Source: Pelagophyceae sp. CCMP2097
Lineage: Eukaryota; Sar; Pelagophyceae
Length of the DNA: 13,429 nt
NCBI GenBank assembly: GCA_026770575.1
Contig: MU657248.1
Location: 190,647-204,075, forward strand
Direction of reading: 5' to 3'
The notes beneath the pieces are model-generated. The model was not told the DNA's origin. It did no database searches and saw nothing but the letters and a program-made list of their open reading frames with translations. Both the position numbers and the translations under genes were made by a program. Positions 1 through 7,189 of this stretch are shown here, one piece after another. Position 1 is the stretch's first letter, and each line of letters starts with the position of its first letter.

Positions 1-1
1 A

Positions 2-157
2 ACGGCGCGGCTCTGGGACGCCGAGACGGGCGCGCTGCTGAAGACGCTCGAGGGGCACACTGGCGACGTCACGTGCTGCGTGTTCTCGTCCGACGGCAAG
101 CGCATCCTGACGGGGAGCGTCGACACAACGGCGCGGCTCTGGGACGCCGCACTCTAA
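2..157 (+). CDS. C-terminal end of a WD40-repeat protein (5' partial)
   Basis: The frame starting at base 2 is open from the window edge to TAA at 155-157 and encodes the end of a WD40 beta-propeller. One full repeat is visible (TARLWDAETGALLKTLEGH, then a GDVTCCVFSSDGKRILTGS-type strand) and the last partial repeat ends in TARLWDAAL. The GH and WD dipeptides and the 42-residue spacing are diagnostic of WD40 propellers, which act as protein-interaction scaffolds. The DNA encoding TARLWDA recurs almost unchanged 126 bp later (1-23 and 127-149), so the repeats were amplified recently. The partner or pathway cannot be told from this fragment. The stop overlaps the ATG of the next frame (TAATG). 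The gene begins outside the window. Confidence 0.8.
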   Translation, partial: TARLWDAETGALLKTLEGHTGDVTCCVFSSDGKRILTGSVDTTARLWDAAL

Positions 158-1092
158 TGTCATTGGTGCTGTCTCTCGACTCGAGTGGGATCGACATTTC
201 CCATCTTTCGGGTTTGACTCTCGACAAGCTCCCTCGCCACCCGGAGCTCCGGAGCTCCGGCCGCGCGGACTCGCCGCGGAGTTGCACGTCCGTGACGTCG
301 TCGGATGGCAATACAAGGGGTATCGGCGATAAAGCCGACCTCACTGGCACTGTGCTGGCAAGTGGCGCAAAGTTGTGCCTCCCAGAGACCGCCTGCGGGG
401 TGAAAAACCACTTAATCCAAGGTGGCAGTCGAGACTGCGGCGTCACTGCGCATCCAGCGAAAACGGCGGCAAAAGTGCTACATGACCAACCGGACCGGGA
501 CGTGGTACGCACTGGAGAGGTCGTCGCTGCTTTCCAGGCCCGGCACGCGCGCGCAGCCGCGGGCCGCGCATCCGCGCGGGCGAAACTCGAGACGCTGCCG
601 GTGTCTGACGAGCGGCCGGCAGTCGCATCAAACTTGTCCGACTTGTTCCCGCGGGGCAGCTTCAACTCCAAGGAAAATATCTGCGCGGAGCTGACTGCAC
701 GTGGCGTGTCATGGTCGGTGGACGATCCTTGGCTTGAGAAAGAGATGAATATCGGCCTCACGTTCAAGCAGAAGCTCAAGGTACGTTCTCCGCCCACGGT
801 CGTAAAACCGGAATCGTCAAGAGGCTCGGGGACTCCTGGAACGCCCTCGTCAGAGGCGCGGGGGAGCCGGGGGCGTTTTCGTGGCGAAAAATGCCCGAAA
901 TTCCGTCTCGGACACCTTCCACCGTAGGCGCTCCCCGACGTCGTGACTGATCACGCCTCGAAAAAGAGCTTCTTGAAGCGCCTCGGGCCCTCGTGGGAGG
1001 AGGACGACGCGGACGAGGACCACGCCGAGCGATTCTTGGCCGCTGACGACGTGAATCAGTTCGGTGAAAACGACGGCGAGGCGCTGGAGTGA
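157..1092 (+). CDS. Unrecognised two-exon gene, 262 aa (157..780 joined to 928..1092)
   Basis: I do not recognise this protein. Exon 1 is open from the ATG at 157 to 780 and ends in ...FKQKLK followed by a GTACGT donor. Retaining the intron gives an in-frame stop made by the acceptor TAG at 925-927. Splicing 780 to 928 is phase 0 and continues with ALPDVVTDHASKKSFLKRLG, then an acidic stretch (SWEEDDADEDHAERF), ending ...EALE at TGA 1090-1092. Part of exon 1 (298-402) belongs to a dispersed repeat also present at 4501-4580, so the N-terminal half may be repeat-derived and the better-supported coding part is about 600-1092. The ATG at 157 overlaps the WD40 stop, which is odd for a eukaryotic start. 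The true start may lie elsewhere, or exon 1 may have an upstream acceptor. Exon 2 and the intron are more certain than the start. Confidence 0.5.
298..402. repeat. Dispersed repeat, copy A (copy B at 4501-4580)
   Basis: The segment containing GGGTATCGGCGATAAAGCCG and, after a variable stretch, TGTGCCTCCCAGAG.CCGCC is shared with 4501-4580. Copy B lacks about 27 bp in the middle. Copy A lies inside a coding exon, whereas copy B is in gene-poor DNA with no shared open plus-strand frame. On the minus strand both copies read ALSPIP[LF]VL, a hint of an old coding element, but this is too short to call. Confidence 0.7.
781..927 (+). other. Probable spliceosomal intron (147 bp, GT-AG, phase 0)
   Basis: GTACGT at 781 and a CCTTCCACCGTAG acceptor ending at 927 bound a stretch whose removal joins two protein-like frames. 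The length is a multiple of three, and the only in-frame stop in it is the acceptor TAG itself. The exon ends (QKLK and ALPDVV) read continuously across the junction. Confidence 0.55.
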
Positions 1093-1296
1093 CCGCCACA
1101 AAGGCACCATGCCGTAATTTGTAAAGAAATCGATACGGGATGCTCTTATGGGTCCGAGGACCGTATACAAACCTTAGGGTTCTGGGTTGGGCGCATGGTT
1201 GACGAGAAAAGAGCAGGCGGAGGCTCAAAAGCTATACCGATCGATTCACCAAACTCTACTCTTTAAGTACCAGTTTTACGACACGACGCCCATCCT
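1093..1296. other. Intergenic; telomere-like CCTTAGGGTTCT motif
   Basis: No convincing gene. The 12-mer CCTTAGGGTTCT at 1172-1183 recurs at 1478-1489. It contains TTAGGG flanked by CC and TTCT. Two isolated copies 306 bp apart do not make a telomeric array. Confidence 0.3.
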
Positions 1297-1491
1297 ATGG
1301 ACCCAACGACAGCACCTGCAGCTTCAAATAGCCCGTTCCGAGACCCCACCGACGAGGAAGTAGCGAAATGTGTCCGACAAAAAAATCGCAAATCGGACCG
1401 GGAAGCCGCAACGCCGCGCGGATCTCCCCCAAAGAAGGTGCAGGGCTCTATACCTAGGTCTAATGAACGTATTGAACCCTTAGGGTTCTAG
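1297..1491 (+). CDS. Small hypothetical ORF, 64 aa
   Basis: An ATG-initiated frame starting MDPTTAPAASNSPFRDPTDE, hydrophilic and rich in Pro, Arg and Lys, with no recognisable domain. It ends on the second CCTTAGGGTTCT motif. It could be a first exon or chance. Composition is more protein-like than neighbouring frames, but there is no independent support. Confidence 0.2.
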   Translation: MDPTTAPAASNSPFRDPTDEEVAKCVRQKNRKSDREAATPRGSPPKKVQGSIPRSNERIEPLGF

Positions 1492-2152
1492 ATCTGTGAC
1501 CTGGAAGACCGTCATCTAGAGTCGACCACACGCAAGATAGTTTGATAAAGTTTAAGAAACCGAGGATAATTTCGGTTGCATTTTCTATCGAGCTTTCCGA
1601 GCCTGCTTGCTAGATTTAATTTGCACTCCGCTTAACGAGTTGCGCACGATAACAGTGAAACACACCCAATGCTAATAAGCCGAAAATACATTGACCTCGC
1701 ACATAAAAATATGCAACTTGGGACGCCTTGTCCGCGCTGACAGTGGAAGCTATGGAGCTGATTTCGGTGCCATCGTACGGCCTCGTGTCTGGTCTCTGCG
1801 CAGCACCAAAACATTTGCTCTAGGGGCACTGCGCGCCCCTACAAGACCACCAAGGCGGCTATGGTCGTAATTCGGTCAAATCGTCGAACGGTGTGTCCTC
1901 AATCGCGGCAGGAGGTAGCAATGGGTACCCTCTAGCCGGAATCGACCTTGCGGACACACCGTTCCGACATTTTATCAAGAGACTTGTCATTCCCGTGTGG
2001 GTACTTCGTATAAAAAGCCTATAGGAATTCCTACGTGCCTCTAGAGAGCCAAGAAGATGGGCCTGTGCGTTGCCAACGCCATGCCACCGGCTTTCAGAGC
2101 GGTTACGATCGCTATCAACCAAAAATACGTCCTATAGGACGCCCCATCGATC
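1492..2152. other. Gene-poor stretch with a 13-bp inverted repeat
   Basis: No frame here looks like protein. GAACGGTGTGTCC (1886-1898) and its exact reverse complement (1952-1964) enclose 53 bp. A 12-bp palindrome, TAGGAATTCCTA, lies near 2021-2033, just after a TATAAAA-like string. Function unknown. Confidence 0.4.
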
Positions 2153-2731
2153 GTCATCAAATCGTCACAATATCTCAAAGGAGTTTATTAATTGCCCAAA
2201 GGCTCAATAAGCCTGTATTTTCGGCGTATTGCGAACAAAAAACTGCCTCCTTGTTTCGCTGTGTGGGGCACGCTGAAAGAAGGAGGCAGAGTCCCTGTTC
2301 TCAACAAGCCGAAAATACAGGCCAATTGAACCTTTGGGTAATTGTGGCTGGGGCAAGTAGAAATGCAACCTTATTGGCGAGGAGAGTTATCGAGAAAAAC
2401 GCGATTTGGTGTTGGAGCGGTTTTAGTGATCTGGGCGCGACCCGCGCAAGCGTGCGCACACGCACAGCCAAAAACTCATTTGGAAAAAAAACGGGGAAAC
2501 GTGCCCTTTTTTGTTCAATTCCTACTTGCCCCGGGTCCTCCCGCGACGAGTACGACGATTTTTACAGCGGCGCTTGGACGATTCGATCGGGCTCGCCAAG
2601 ATCTACATCGTAGGCCAGCTAACTCGGATTTGATTTGCTAGTAGTAATGTTGTATTTCTACTTGCCCCAGCCACAATTGATAAAATTACTTTTCGGGTAC
2701 TTATTGAGATATTGGGACGATTTGCGATGTC
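2153..2731. mobile_element. Foldback (MITE-like) element with a nested insertion
   Basis: The left arm is in two pieces, 2153-2194 and 2345-2369, and pairs with a continuous right arm at about 2649-2731. The inner part matches at near identity: TGGCTGGGGCAAGTAGAAAT at 2345 and its reverse complement near 2652-2671. The outer part matches through CAATATCTC and AAATCGTC.C, with a 14-bp length difference between arms. The left arm is broken by the 144-bp element at 2195-2338. Removing that and one copy of its flanking TAATTG restores continuous complementarity with the right arm. I see no transposase, and no clear target duplication outside 2153/2731, so the ends are approximate. Confidence 0.7.
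2195..2338. mobile_element. 144-bp MITE-like hairpin element inserted in the foldback arm
   Basis: The terminal inverted repeats are about 31 nt (2195-2225 and 2308-2338), beginning CCCAAAGG and ending CTGTATTTTCGGC. Fifteen inner bases (GCCTGTATTTTCGGC) match perfectly and the rest differ at a few positions. A second internal stem, CTGCCTCCTT / AAGGAGGCAG, lies at 2243-2252 and 2280-2289. The element is flanked on both sides by TAATTG (2189-2194 and 2339-2344), consistent with a 6-bp target duplication. It is too short to code for its own transposase, so mobility would need one in trans. Confidence 0.75.
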
Positions 2732-2740
2732 GGAACTGTG

Positions 2741-2801
2741 CCTTCTCTTAATGGCGCCCGGCCAGAGGAGGGTCATGGCTACCTCCTGGCACAAGAGAAG
2801 G
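2741..2801. repeat. Imperfect 61-nt hairpin
   Basis: CCTTCTCTT (2741-2749) pairs with AAGAGAAGG (2793-2801). Inside it GCCAGAGGAGG (from 2761) pairs with CCTCCTGGC (to 2790). It lies 10 bp beyond the foldback element's right end. Confidence 0.45.
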
Positions 2802-3426
2802 AACACCGCTCGACGATTCGACCGAGATGCGGCCTTCCAAAATATCGTCGGTGGTGGAAAACTTTCACGCAGTCCCGCTAGAGCCAAACTTTTCGTTCGG
2901 TGCAGAGGCCAGCCATGGGAGCGCGCAATGGTACCAATAGCAGCACCGTAGCTTGCGTCGTTAGCGTGCGCCAACGAGCCAAAGTGCCGAAATCTGCCTC
3001 TTTGCATTTTTGGCTTATTTCGCCCGGGATTGTTTCACCGTGTGTGGGCCTGCCCTGGGCACGGCGACTTGATCAATTCTTTCAAGAAAAGAATGGGGAC
3101 CTATTATAAGGGCCCCGGGGCCCTGCAGCTTGTAACAACGGTGAAAGCAGGCTGAAATTCGCCCTTTCTTCGAATTAGATCAAGATAAAATATATTCTGT
3201 GGGCTGTCAACGATGCTGTGGGTGTCCTGAGGCGCAGGGTCGGTCCTTGGGTCGTGGCGGGTGCCTTGGACCAGCCTCCATGGGCAGTGTGCGTGGCCAT
3301 CTCGCTTTCAAAAATGTTTAGCCCCTATGACCTGAACACACACACGCGGCCGATTGGCACTCTAGCAAAGGGCTGGAGGACGCCGACTAAGGACGCCAGT
3401 AGAGCGCGCGACACGACACGCCATAC
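2802..3426. other. Gene-poor stretch; 16-bp palindrome
   Basis: No supported gene. A perfect 16-bp palindrome, AGGGCCCCGGGGCCCT, lies at 3109-3124. Frames through the region have no recognisable domain. Confidence 0.3.
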
Positions 3427-3449
3427 CAGTCGGCGACAATCGCCGACTG
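3427..3449. repeat. Perfect 10-bp-stem hairpin with 3-nt loop
   Basis: CAGTCGGCGA - CAA - TCGCCGACTG forms a perfect hairpin. It sits just upstream of a tandem decamer tract. Confidence 0.6.
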
Positions 3450-3470
3450 TCGGTGAGCGTCGCGGCGCCT

Positions 3471-3508
3471 GCGACGCTCTGCGACGCTCTGCGACACTCT
3501 GCGACGCC
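3471..3508. repeat. Tandem decamer GCGACGCTCT
   Basis: Three consecutive 10-bp units (GCGACGCTCT, GCGACGCTCT, GCGACACTCT) followed by a partial fourth. It is followed at about 3519-3542 by a short AACTTTCTTTTAA duplication. Confidence 0.7.
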
Positions 3509-3542
3509 GTTCGTTATAACTTTCTTTTAAACTTTCTTTAAA

Positions 3543-4500
3543 ACAGCTGGAATCGTCGCCTTGCCTTGCCAAGATACTTTAGCGATTTAACCCCGCGTCG
3601 AGCCCTCACTAGGCCGGTAGATCTGCTTCTCAAATCAAGATTCCCGAATTGAGACAAAATGTTTGATTGATTGCTTACGATCCACCCTGGGTGGGGCTGT
3701 AATCTGGGGTTGATTAAATCAACGCGCCTCGCCACGACCTTCCGCCTTCTTTAGCTCCGCAGACGGGGTCCGCGCTGCGACGCCAGGCGACGCCCTGCGA
3801 AGCACGGCGACGCTCGCCGAAAGTCGGTCGATCCAGACCAGGCCGTACGCAACGCCGGTCGATTCAGACCAGAGCGCCCCAAACACCGCTAACTGCGGCT
3901 GTGTTTTGAGCCCAACTAGCCGCAGCTGCTTCGTGGGCGGATTTCGTTTTTTGGGGTCGTATTTTGGCGATTTGACCCGCACTTGAGATGCTGGCTCCTC
4001 GAATCATAGAAAGACGATACCAAGAAAGGTGCAGCCACAAGGTACACGCGACAAGGATGCGGCTTCATACTTCGTATCGTCGCTAAGTCCCCGGGAAAGC
4101 TTCTAAAATCGCTAACGTAATATTAAAATCATCATAAGTCGCCAGCGCGGGTTCAAAGAGAGCCCCCAAAGTCACCATGTGCGGGTATCGAACATGTCCG
4201 ACGGCGTGGCTAGACGCCCAAGGTGGACCCATGTGATCCGCGCGCGCTCACCACGCCTGAAGGATCCTGTTTTTAAAAAAAGCAGGTCGTTTTTTTACAA
4301 AAGGAGCCGGTGCGTGTTTATCTAAAAAGAGTCTATTCGCCTGCATACATGGTGAATCTGTTAGTAAGATAATGGCCAAAGGCAACAACAGGGGCCCCCG
4401 TAGGGGGTACGCCCTCTGAAGGGCTCCTACTCAAGGGCGCCTACTCAAGGGCGCGTGTTTTATTTATTTATTAGCGATAAACGGGTTTTCATTAGATTTT
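3543..4500. other. Gene-poor stretch with short direct repeats
   Basis: Two minus-strand frames (3538-3735 and 3719-3982) are open, but neither has a recognisable domain. The direct repeat CGGTCGAT(C/T)CAGACCAG occurs at about 3826-3841 and 3857-3872. CTACTCAAGGGCGC is repeated in tandem near 4427-4454. A region near 4393-4410 (GGGGCCCCCGTAGGGGG) resembles the palindrome around the stop codon at 11561. I see no tRNA. Confidence 0.3.
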
Positions 4501-4580
4501 GTCGATAGTACAAAGGGTATCGGCGATAAAGCCGTCAATGGACGCAAGTTTGTGCCTCCCAGAGGCCGCCTGCGGGGGTG
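4501..4580. repeat. Dispersed repeat, copy B (copy A at 298-402)
   Basis: It shares AAAGCCG-flanked and TGTGCCTCCCAGAG-flanked blocks with copy A in the same order, with about 27 bp deleted between them. Confidence 0.7.
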
Positions 4581-4714
4581 GACGTGGTCGCTATGGGCCT
4601 CCCTGCCCCCCGGGGTGTCCACTGCATGATCAGCCTCGAGGAGGGCGCCTTGCAAGGGCGTGAACAAGCGTTTCCCCCAATATTTTGGACTTGATAAAAT
4701 CTTTATTTGCCTCC

Positions 4715-4933
4715 TTACCTTGATTTTGAACTGATTTTGCCTCCGTATTGCGAAGGTTCGGGCCCGACTGGCAATCGCAGGACCGCAGGGATCGAAATTC
4801 TGGCTATGTGACGGGGTGGGTCCATACGCAATGGGGTGGTATATGACGAATCCTGTACGATTGCCGCGAGTGGCGCTTCAGACGAGCCAAAACAGACGTT
4901 CAGATTTTTAGTTTGAGCGTTTTTAACAAACAA
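4715..4933 (-). CDS. Possible exon or repeat-derived frame, 72 aa
   Basis: The minus-strand frame reads MFVKNAQTKNLNVCFGSSEA..., with a compact Pro/Ile-rich middle (DPPRHIARISIPAVLRLPVG). The end of the frame overlaps a CAAG|GTAAGG sequence that would be a good splice donor, so it could be a first exon with more coding further left. I do not recognise the family. It lies largely inside a 13-bp inverted repeat pair, CTGGCAATCGCAG (4768-4780) and its reverse complement (5015-5027), so a repeat origin is equally likely. Confidence 0.25.
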   Translation of the reverse strand: MFVKNAQTKNLNVCFGSSEAPLAAIVQDSSYTTPLRMDPPRHIARISIPAVLRLPVGPEPSQYGGKISSKSR

Positions 4934-5108
4934 TGTCTATAGGTCTCGGCATCATGGGACTCAGCGCGACGTCCTCTATCACTCCCAACAGAGCCAAACT
5001 CCAACCGACGAAAACTGCGATTGCCAGAAAGTCCTCGGCGTCACTGGCGATACCCCCCTTGTATGCAGTTTGAAAAGCTTATCGCACGTCCCCGTGCGCT
5101 TCCCTGGG

Positions 5109-5515
5109 AACCCTCCCTTGCGTTGACGCGTGACAGTCGGGGCTTAAGGTATTAGGTCGCGGGTAGACGTCTGTGTGAGAAAAGACGAAAACTATAAGCT
5201 AGCGGCGCAGGGCAGTACATTAGTACCCAAAAATGGAAAAGCGCGAAAGAAGCCGTTTTTGAGCCTATAGCCAGACCTTAGCGCTTGTCCATAGAGTCCA
5301 ATGAACGGGTGCGCTCGCCCTAAGGAAACGACGCTCTGAAAATTGATAGAATCACGAAAATCACACGCGTCCATGATAACGACAGAAGTGTAGGTCGCAA
5401 CACGGCAACTATAAGTGAGATAACGACGGCCTTAAGAGGCATTAGCCATACGAAAAGATGGGCAAAAGAGAAATTGGCGCAATCGAAGATGAGAAGAAAC
5501 TATAAGCATTCTCAT
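5109..5515. repeat. Repeat module, copy 1 (precedes hairpin array 1)
   Basis: The first part, from AACCCTCCC at 5109, matches the module at 11929. Shared blocks include GAAAACTATAAGCT.GCGGCGCAG, AAAAATGGAAAAGCGC, GCCGTTTTTGAGC.TATAG, and GTCCATA/CAATGAAC. The second part (5385-5507) matches 6140-6262 through TGTAGGTC, TTAAG.GGCAT, AGATG.GCA and GAAACTATAAGC. The minus strand of the first part reads FIGLYG...YRLKNGFFRAFPFL, echoed by copy 3. However, changes between copies fall at all codon positions, so it is not clearly a maintained gene. Confidence 0.7.
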
Positions 5516-5614
5516 GCAACAATGTAACGTCGAACGTGAAAATCGTATGTCGCCTTGCCAGTGGCGAATGCGCAGGAAATTGCGACTGCGTCACAAACAA
5601 CGGCTACGTTAAGA

Positions 5615-5905
5615 AGCTGCGCTAGCCTGCGGCGGCTGTTTCAAAAGCAGCGGCAGCTGGAGGCGGCTGCGCCGTCTGCGGCGTCTGCGCCTTCAGTAGC
5701 GACAAAAGGAGGCTGTGCTACGTAGCTGCGCCATCTGCGGCGCCTGGGCCGTCTGCGGCGGCTGCGCCGCCTGCGGCGACAGCGCCGCATACGTCAGTTG
5801 CATAATACAGCTACGCCTCCTACGGCAGGTGCGCAGCCAAAAGTAACCAACGGCGACTGCGACACCTGCGGCGGCTGCGTTGCCTGCGGCGGGTGTAGAG
5901 ACGTT
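5615..5905. repeat. GC-rich minihairpin array 1
   Basis: Degenerate units of CTGCGGCG/GGCTGCGCCGCC type with short A-rich interruptions. The best unit, at 5757-5771, is a 15-nt perfect minihairpin: stem GGCGGC, loop TGC, stem GCCGCC. It follows module copy 1 by about 100 bp. Confidence 0.7.
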
Positions 5906-5984
5906 ACGTGCGGGGTCGGGGCGCCGCGTAGGAGGCGTTTATCAGCACGAACACGCGCCAGCTTTTGTAGTTGTTAAGTAAGAA

Positions 5985-6262
5985 AACGCTGGGAAGCGTC
6001 AGAAACGTGCGTTTTCGGGCCTATAGACTCGTCCATGTTTATGGACGTAAAGTACTGTAAACGGGTGCGTTTGCCAGTTGAAGATGCGACGAATGAGAGG
6101 AAGTAAACACAAAGAACAAACGCGTGCGCGATACGGACGGACTTGTAGGTCTTCATACGTCAGCTATAGGTGTGATATTAATGCCATTAAGGGGCATAAG
6201 AGTGACGAAGAGATGAGCACAAAAGGAATCGACGCTAGCAGAGGGGTGAGGAAACTATAAGC
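5985..6262. repeat. Repeat module, copy 2 (precedes hairpin array 2)
   Basis: The first part matches copy 1 more loosely (CGTTTTCGGGCCTATAG, CGTCCAT, AACGGGTGCG). The second part (6140-6262) matches 5385-5507 in order and spacing, ending in GAAACTATAAGCA. Confidence 0.6.
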
Positions 6263-6280
6263 AACCACACGTGATACTTC

Positions 6281-6622
6281 AGCGGCTACGCCGCCTTCGG
6301 CGGATGAGCCGCCTTCGGCGGCTAAAACCGCCCTCGGCGGCTACGCCGACTTCGACGGCTGAGCCGCCTTTGGTGGTAGAGCCGCCTTCGGCGGCTACGC
6401 CGCCATTGGCGGTTACACCACCTTTTGTGGCTACGCCGCCTTCGGCGGATGAGCCGCCTTCGGCAGTAGAGCCCTCGGCGGCTACGTCTATCAGGCGGCT
6501 ACGTCGCCCTCGGCAACTGAGCCGCCGTCGGCGGCTACGCCGCCATCGGCGGATGAGCCGCCTTCGGCGGCTAAAACCGCCCTCGGCGGCTACGCCGACT
6601 TCGACGGCTGAGCCGCCTTTGG
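6281..6622. repeat. GC-rich minihairpin array 2 (18-bp units)
   Basis: Roughly 18-bp units of GCCGCCTTCGGCGGCTAC, each containing a 15-nt minihairpin with a 6-bp stem and TTC loop, a different loop from arrays 1 and 3. Units alternate in the linker (CTAC, ATGA, CTGA, TAGA, CTAAAA). A 77-bp block is perfectly duplicated at 6297-6373 and 6546-6622. An open plus-strand frame (6271-6630) reads hexapeptides of PPSAAT type, but this follows from the 18-bp period and is not evidence of a gene. Confidence 0.8.
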
Positions 6623-6724
6623 GATCTTAAAGCGCAAGCGAATCGATGGTGCCAGTCGCCTTTGCCTTCTTAAAATATAAGATAATCGGCCTTGAGGACC
6701 GTCTACAGCCGCCCTTGAGCGAAA

Positions 6725-6731
6725 TATATGG
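6725..6731. repeat. Target-site duplication TATATGG, left copy
   Basis: Exact 7-bp match to 8185-8191, directly outside the left terminal inverted repeat. Confidence 0.8.
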
Positions 6732-6761
6732 TAGGCTGCCACAACCGATCCGTTGAACGGA
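6732..6761 (+). repeat. Left terminal inverted repeat
   Basis: Thirty bases are exactly complementary to 8155-8184. The inner 13 bases form a palindrome (TCCGTTGAACGGA, 6749-6761). Confidence 0.9.
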
Positions 6762-7017
6762 CAAAATGTGGTATGTGTTTACGTTTTTACTCTCCCCTTC
6801 TCTCTCTCCTTTCTTCTTGCGGGTCCCGGAACAGTCCACATTGGGCACGTCCGCGCTCCTTGCGCTGCCGACAGAATCGGCTAGGAGTTTGGCCACGCGC
6901 GGTTGGGGTCCTCCTTGATGGGCCTGCACAAGAGTTTTTGAAGCGCATGCCTCTATCGTATACATTGGGTCGGCAAAGTTTGTTGCTTGGCAGCGTGAGA
7001 ACTTTGCATTCCTGCCC

Positions 7018-7094
7018 GGGAAGTCCACAATTCTACGGCAGGGCGGTCGCCCACCATGCTTTGCGTCGATCCGCGCCGGAATTGTGGACTTCCC
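7018..7094. repeat. Long hairpin inside the transposon
   Basis: GGGAAGTCCACAATTC (7018-7033) and its exact reverse complement (7079-7094) form a 16-bp perfect stem. The pairing extends a few bases inward (TACGGC/GCCG) across an unpaired centre of about 45 nt. It lies in the non-coding part of the element, left of the gene's 3' end. Confidence 0.8.
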
Positions 7095-7189
7095 ACGACG
7101 CGTTTGCAAATGAGGCTCTATACAAAAGCAGTCGACGATTCTGGCTATAGCAGAGGCTGCAGAGCACTAAAAACAGTTTGATTACTCAT

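Noticed and set aside
1171..1489. Telomeric repeat (TTAGGG)
   Set aside because: Only two isolated copies, 306 bp apart, with no tandem array.
1515..1527. TCTAGAGTCGACC resembles a cloning-vector polylinker
   Set aside because: Only 13 bases match and the flanks do not continue as vector, so chance is likelier than contamination.
2035..3007. Frames sharing the peptide IVAGASRN(A/T)TLL on opposite strands
   Set aside because: The shared peptide is the translation of the foldback element's two inverted arms, not two homologous genes.
4180..4240. Possible tRNA-like sequence (TATCGAAC, GACGCCCAAGGT)
   Set aside because: No cloverleaf can be formed on either strand.
5615..5905. CRISPR-like array (repeat plus spacer)
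   Set aside because: Unit length and spacing are irregular, the units are self-palindromic and degenerate, there are no cas genes, and the DNA looks eukaryotic.
6271..6630. Proline-rich hexapeptide repeat protein (PPSAAT type)
   Set aside because: It is the consequence of an 18-bp tandem repeat without stops, and several frames are open.
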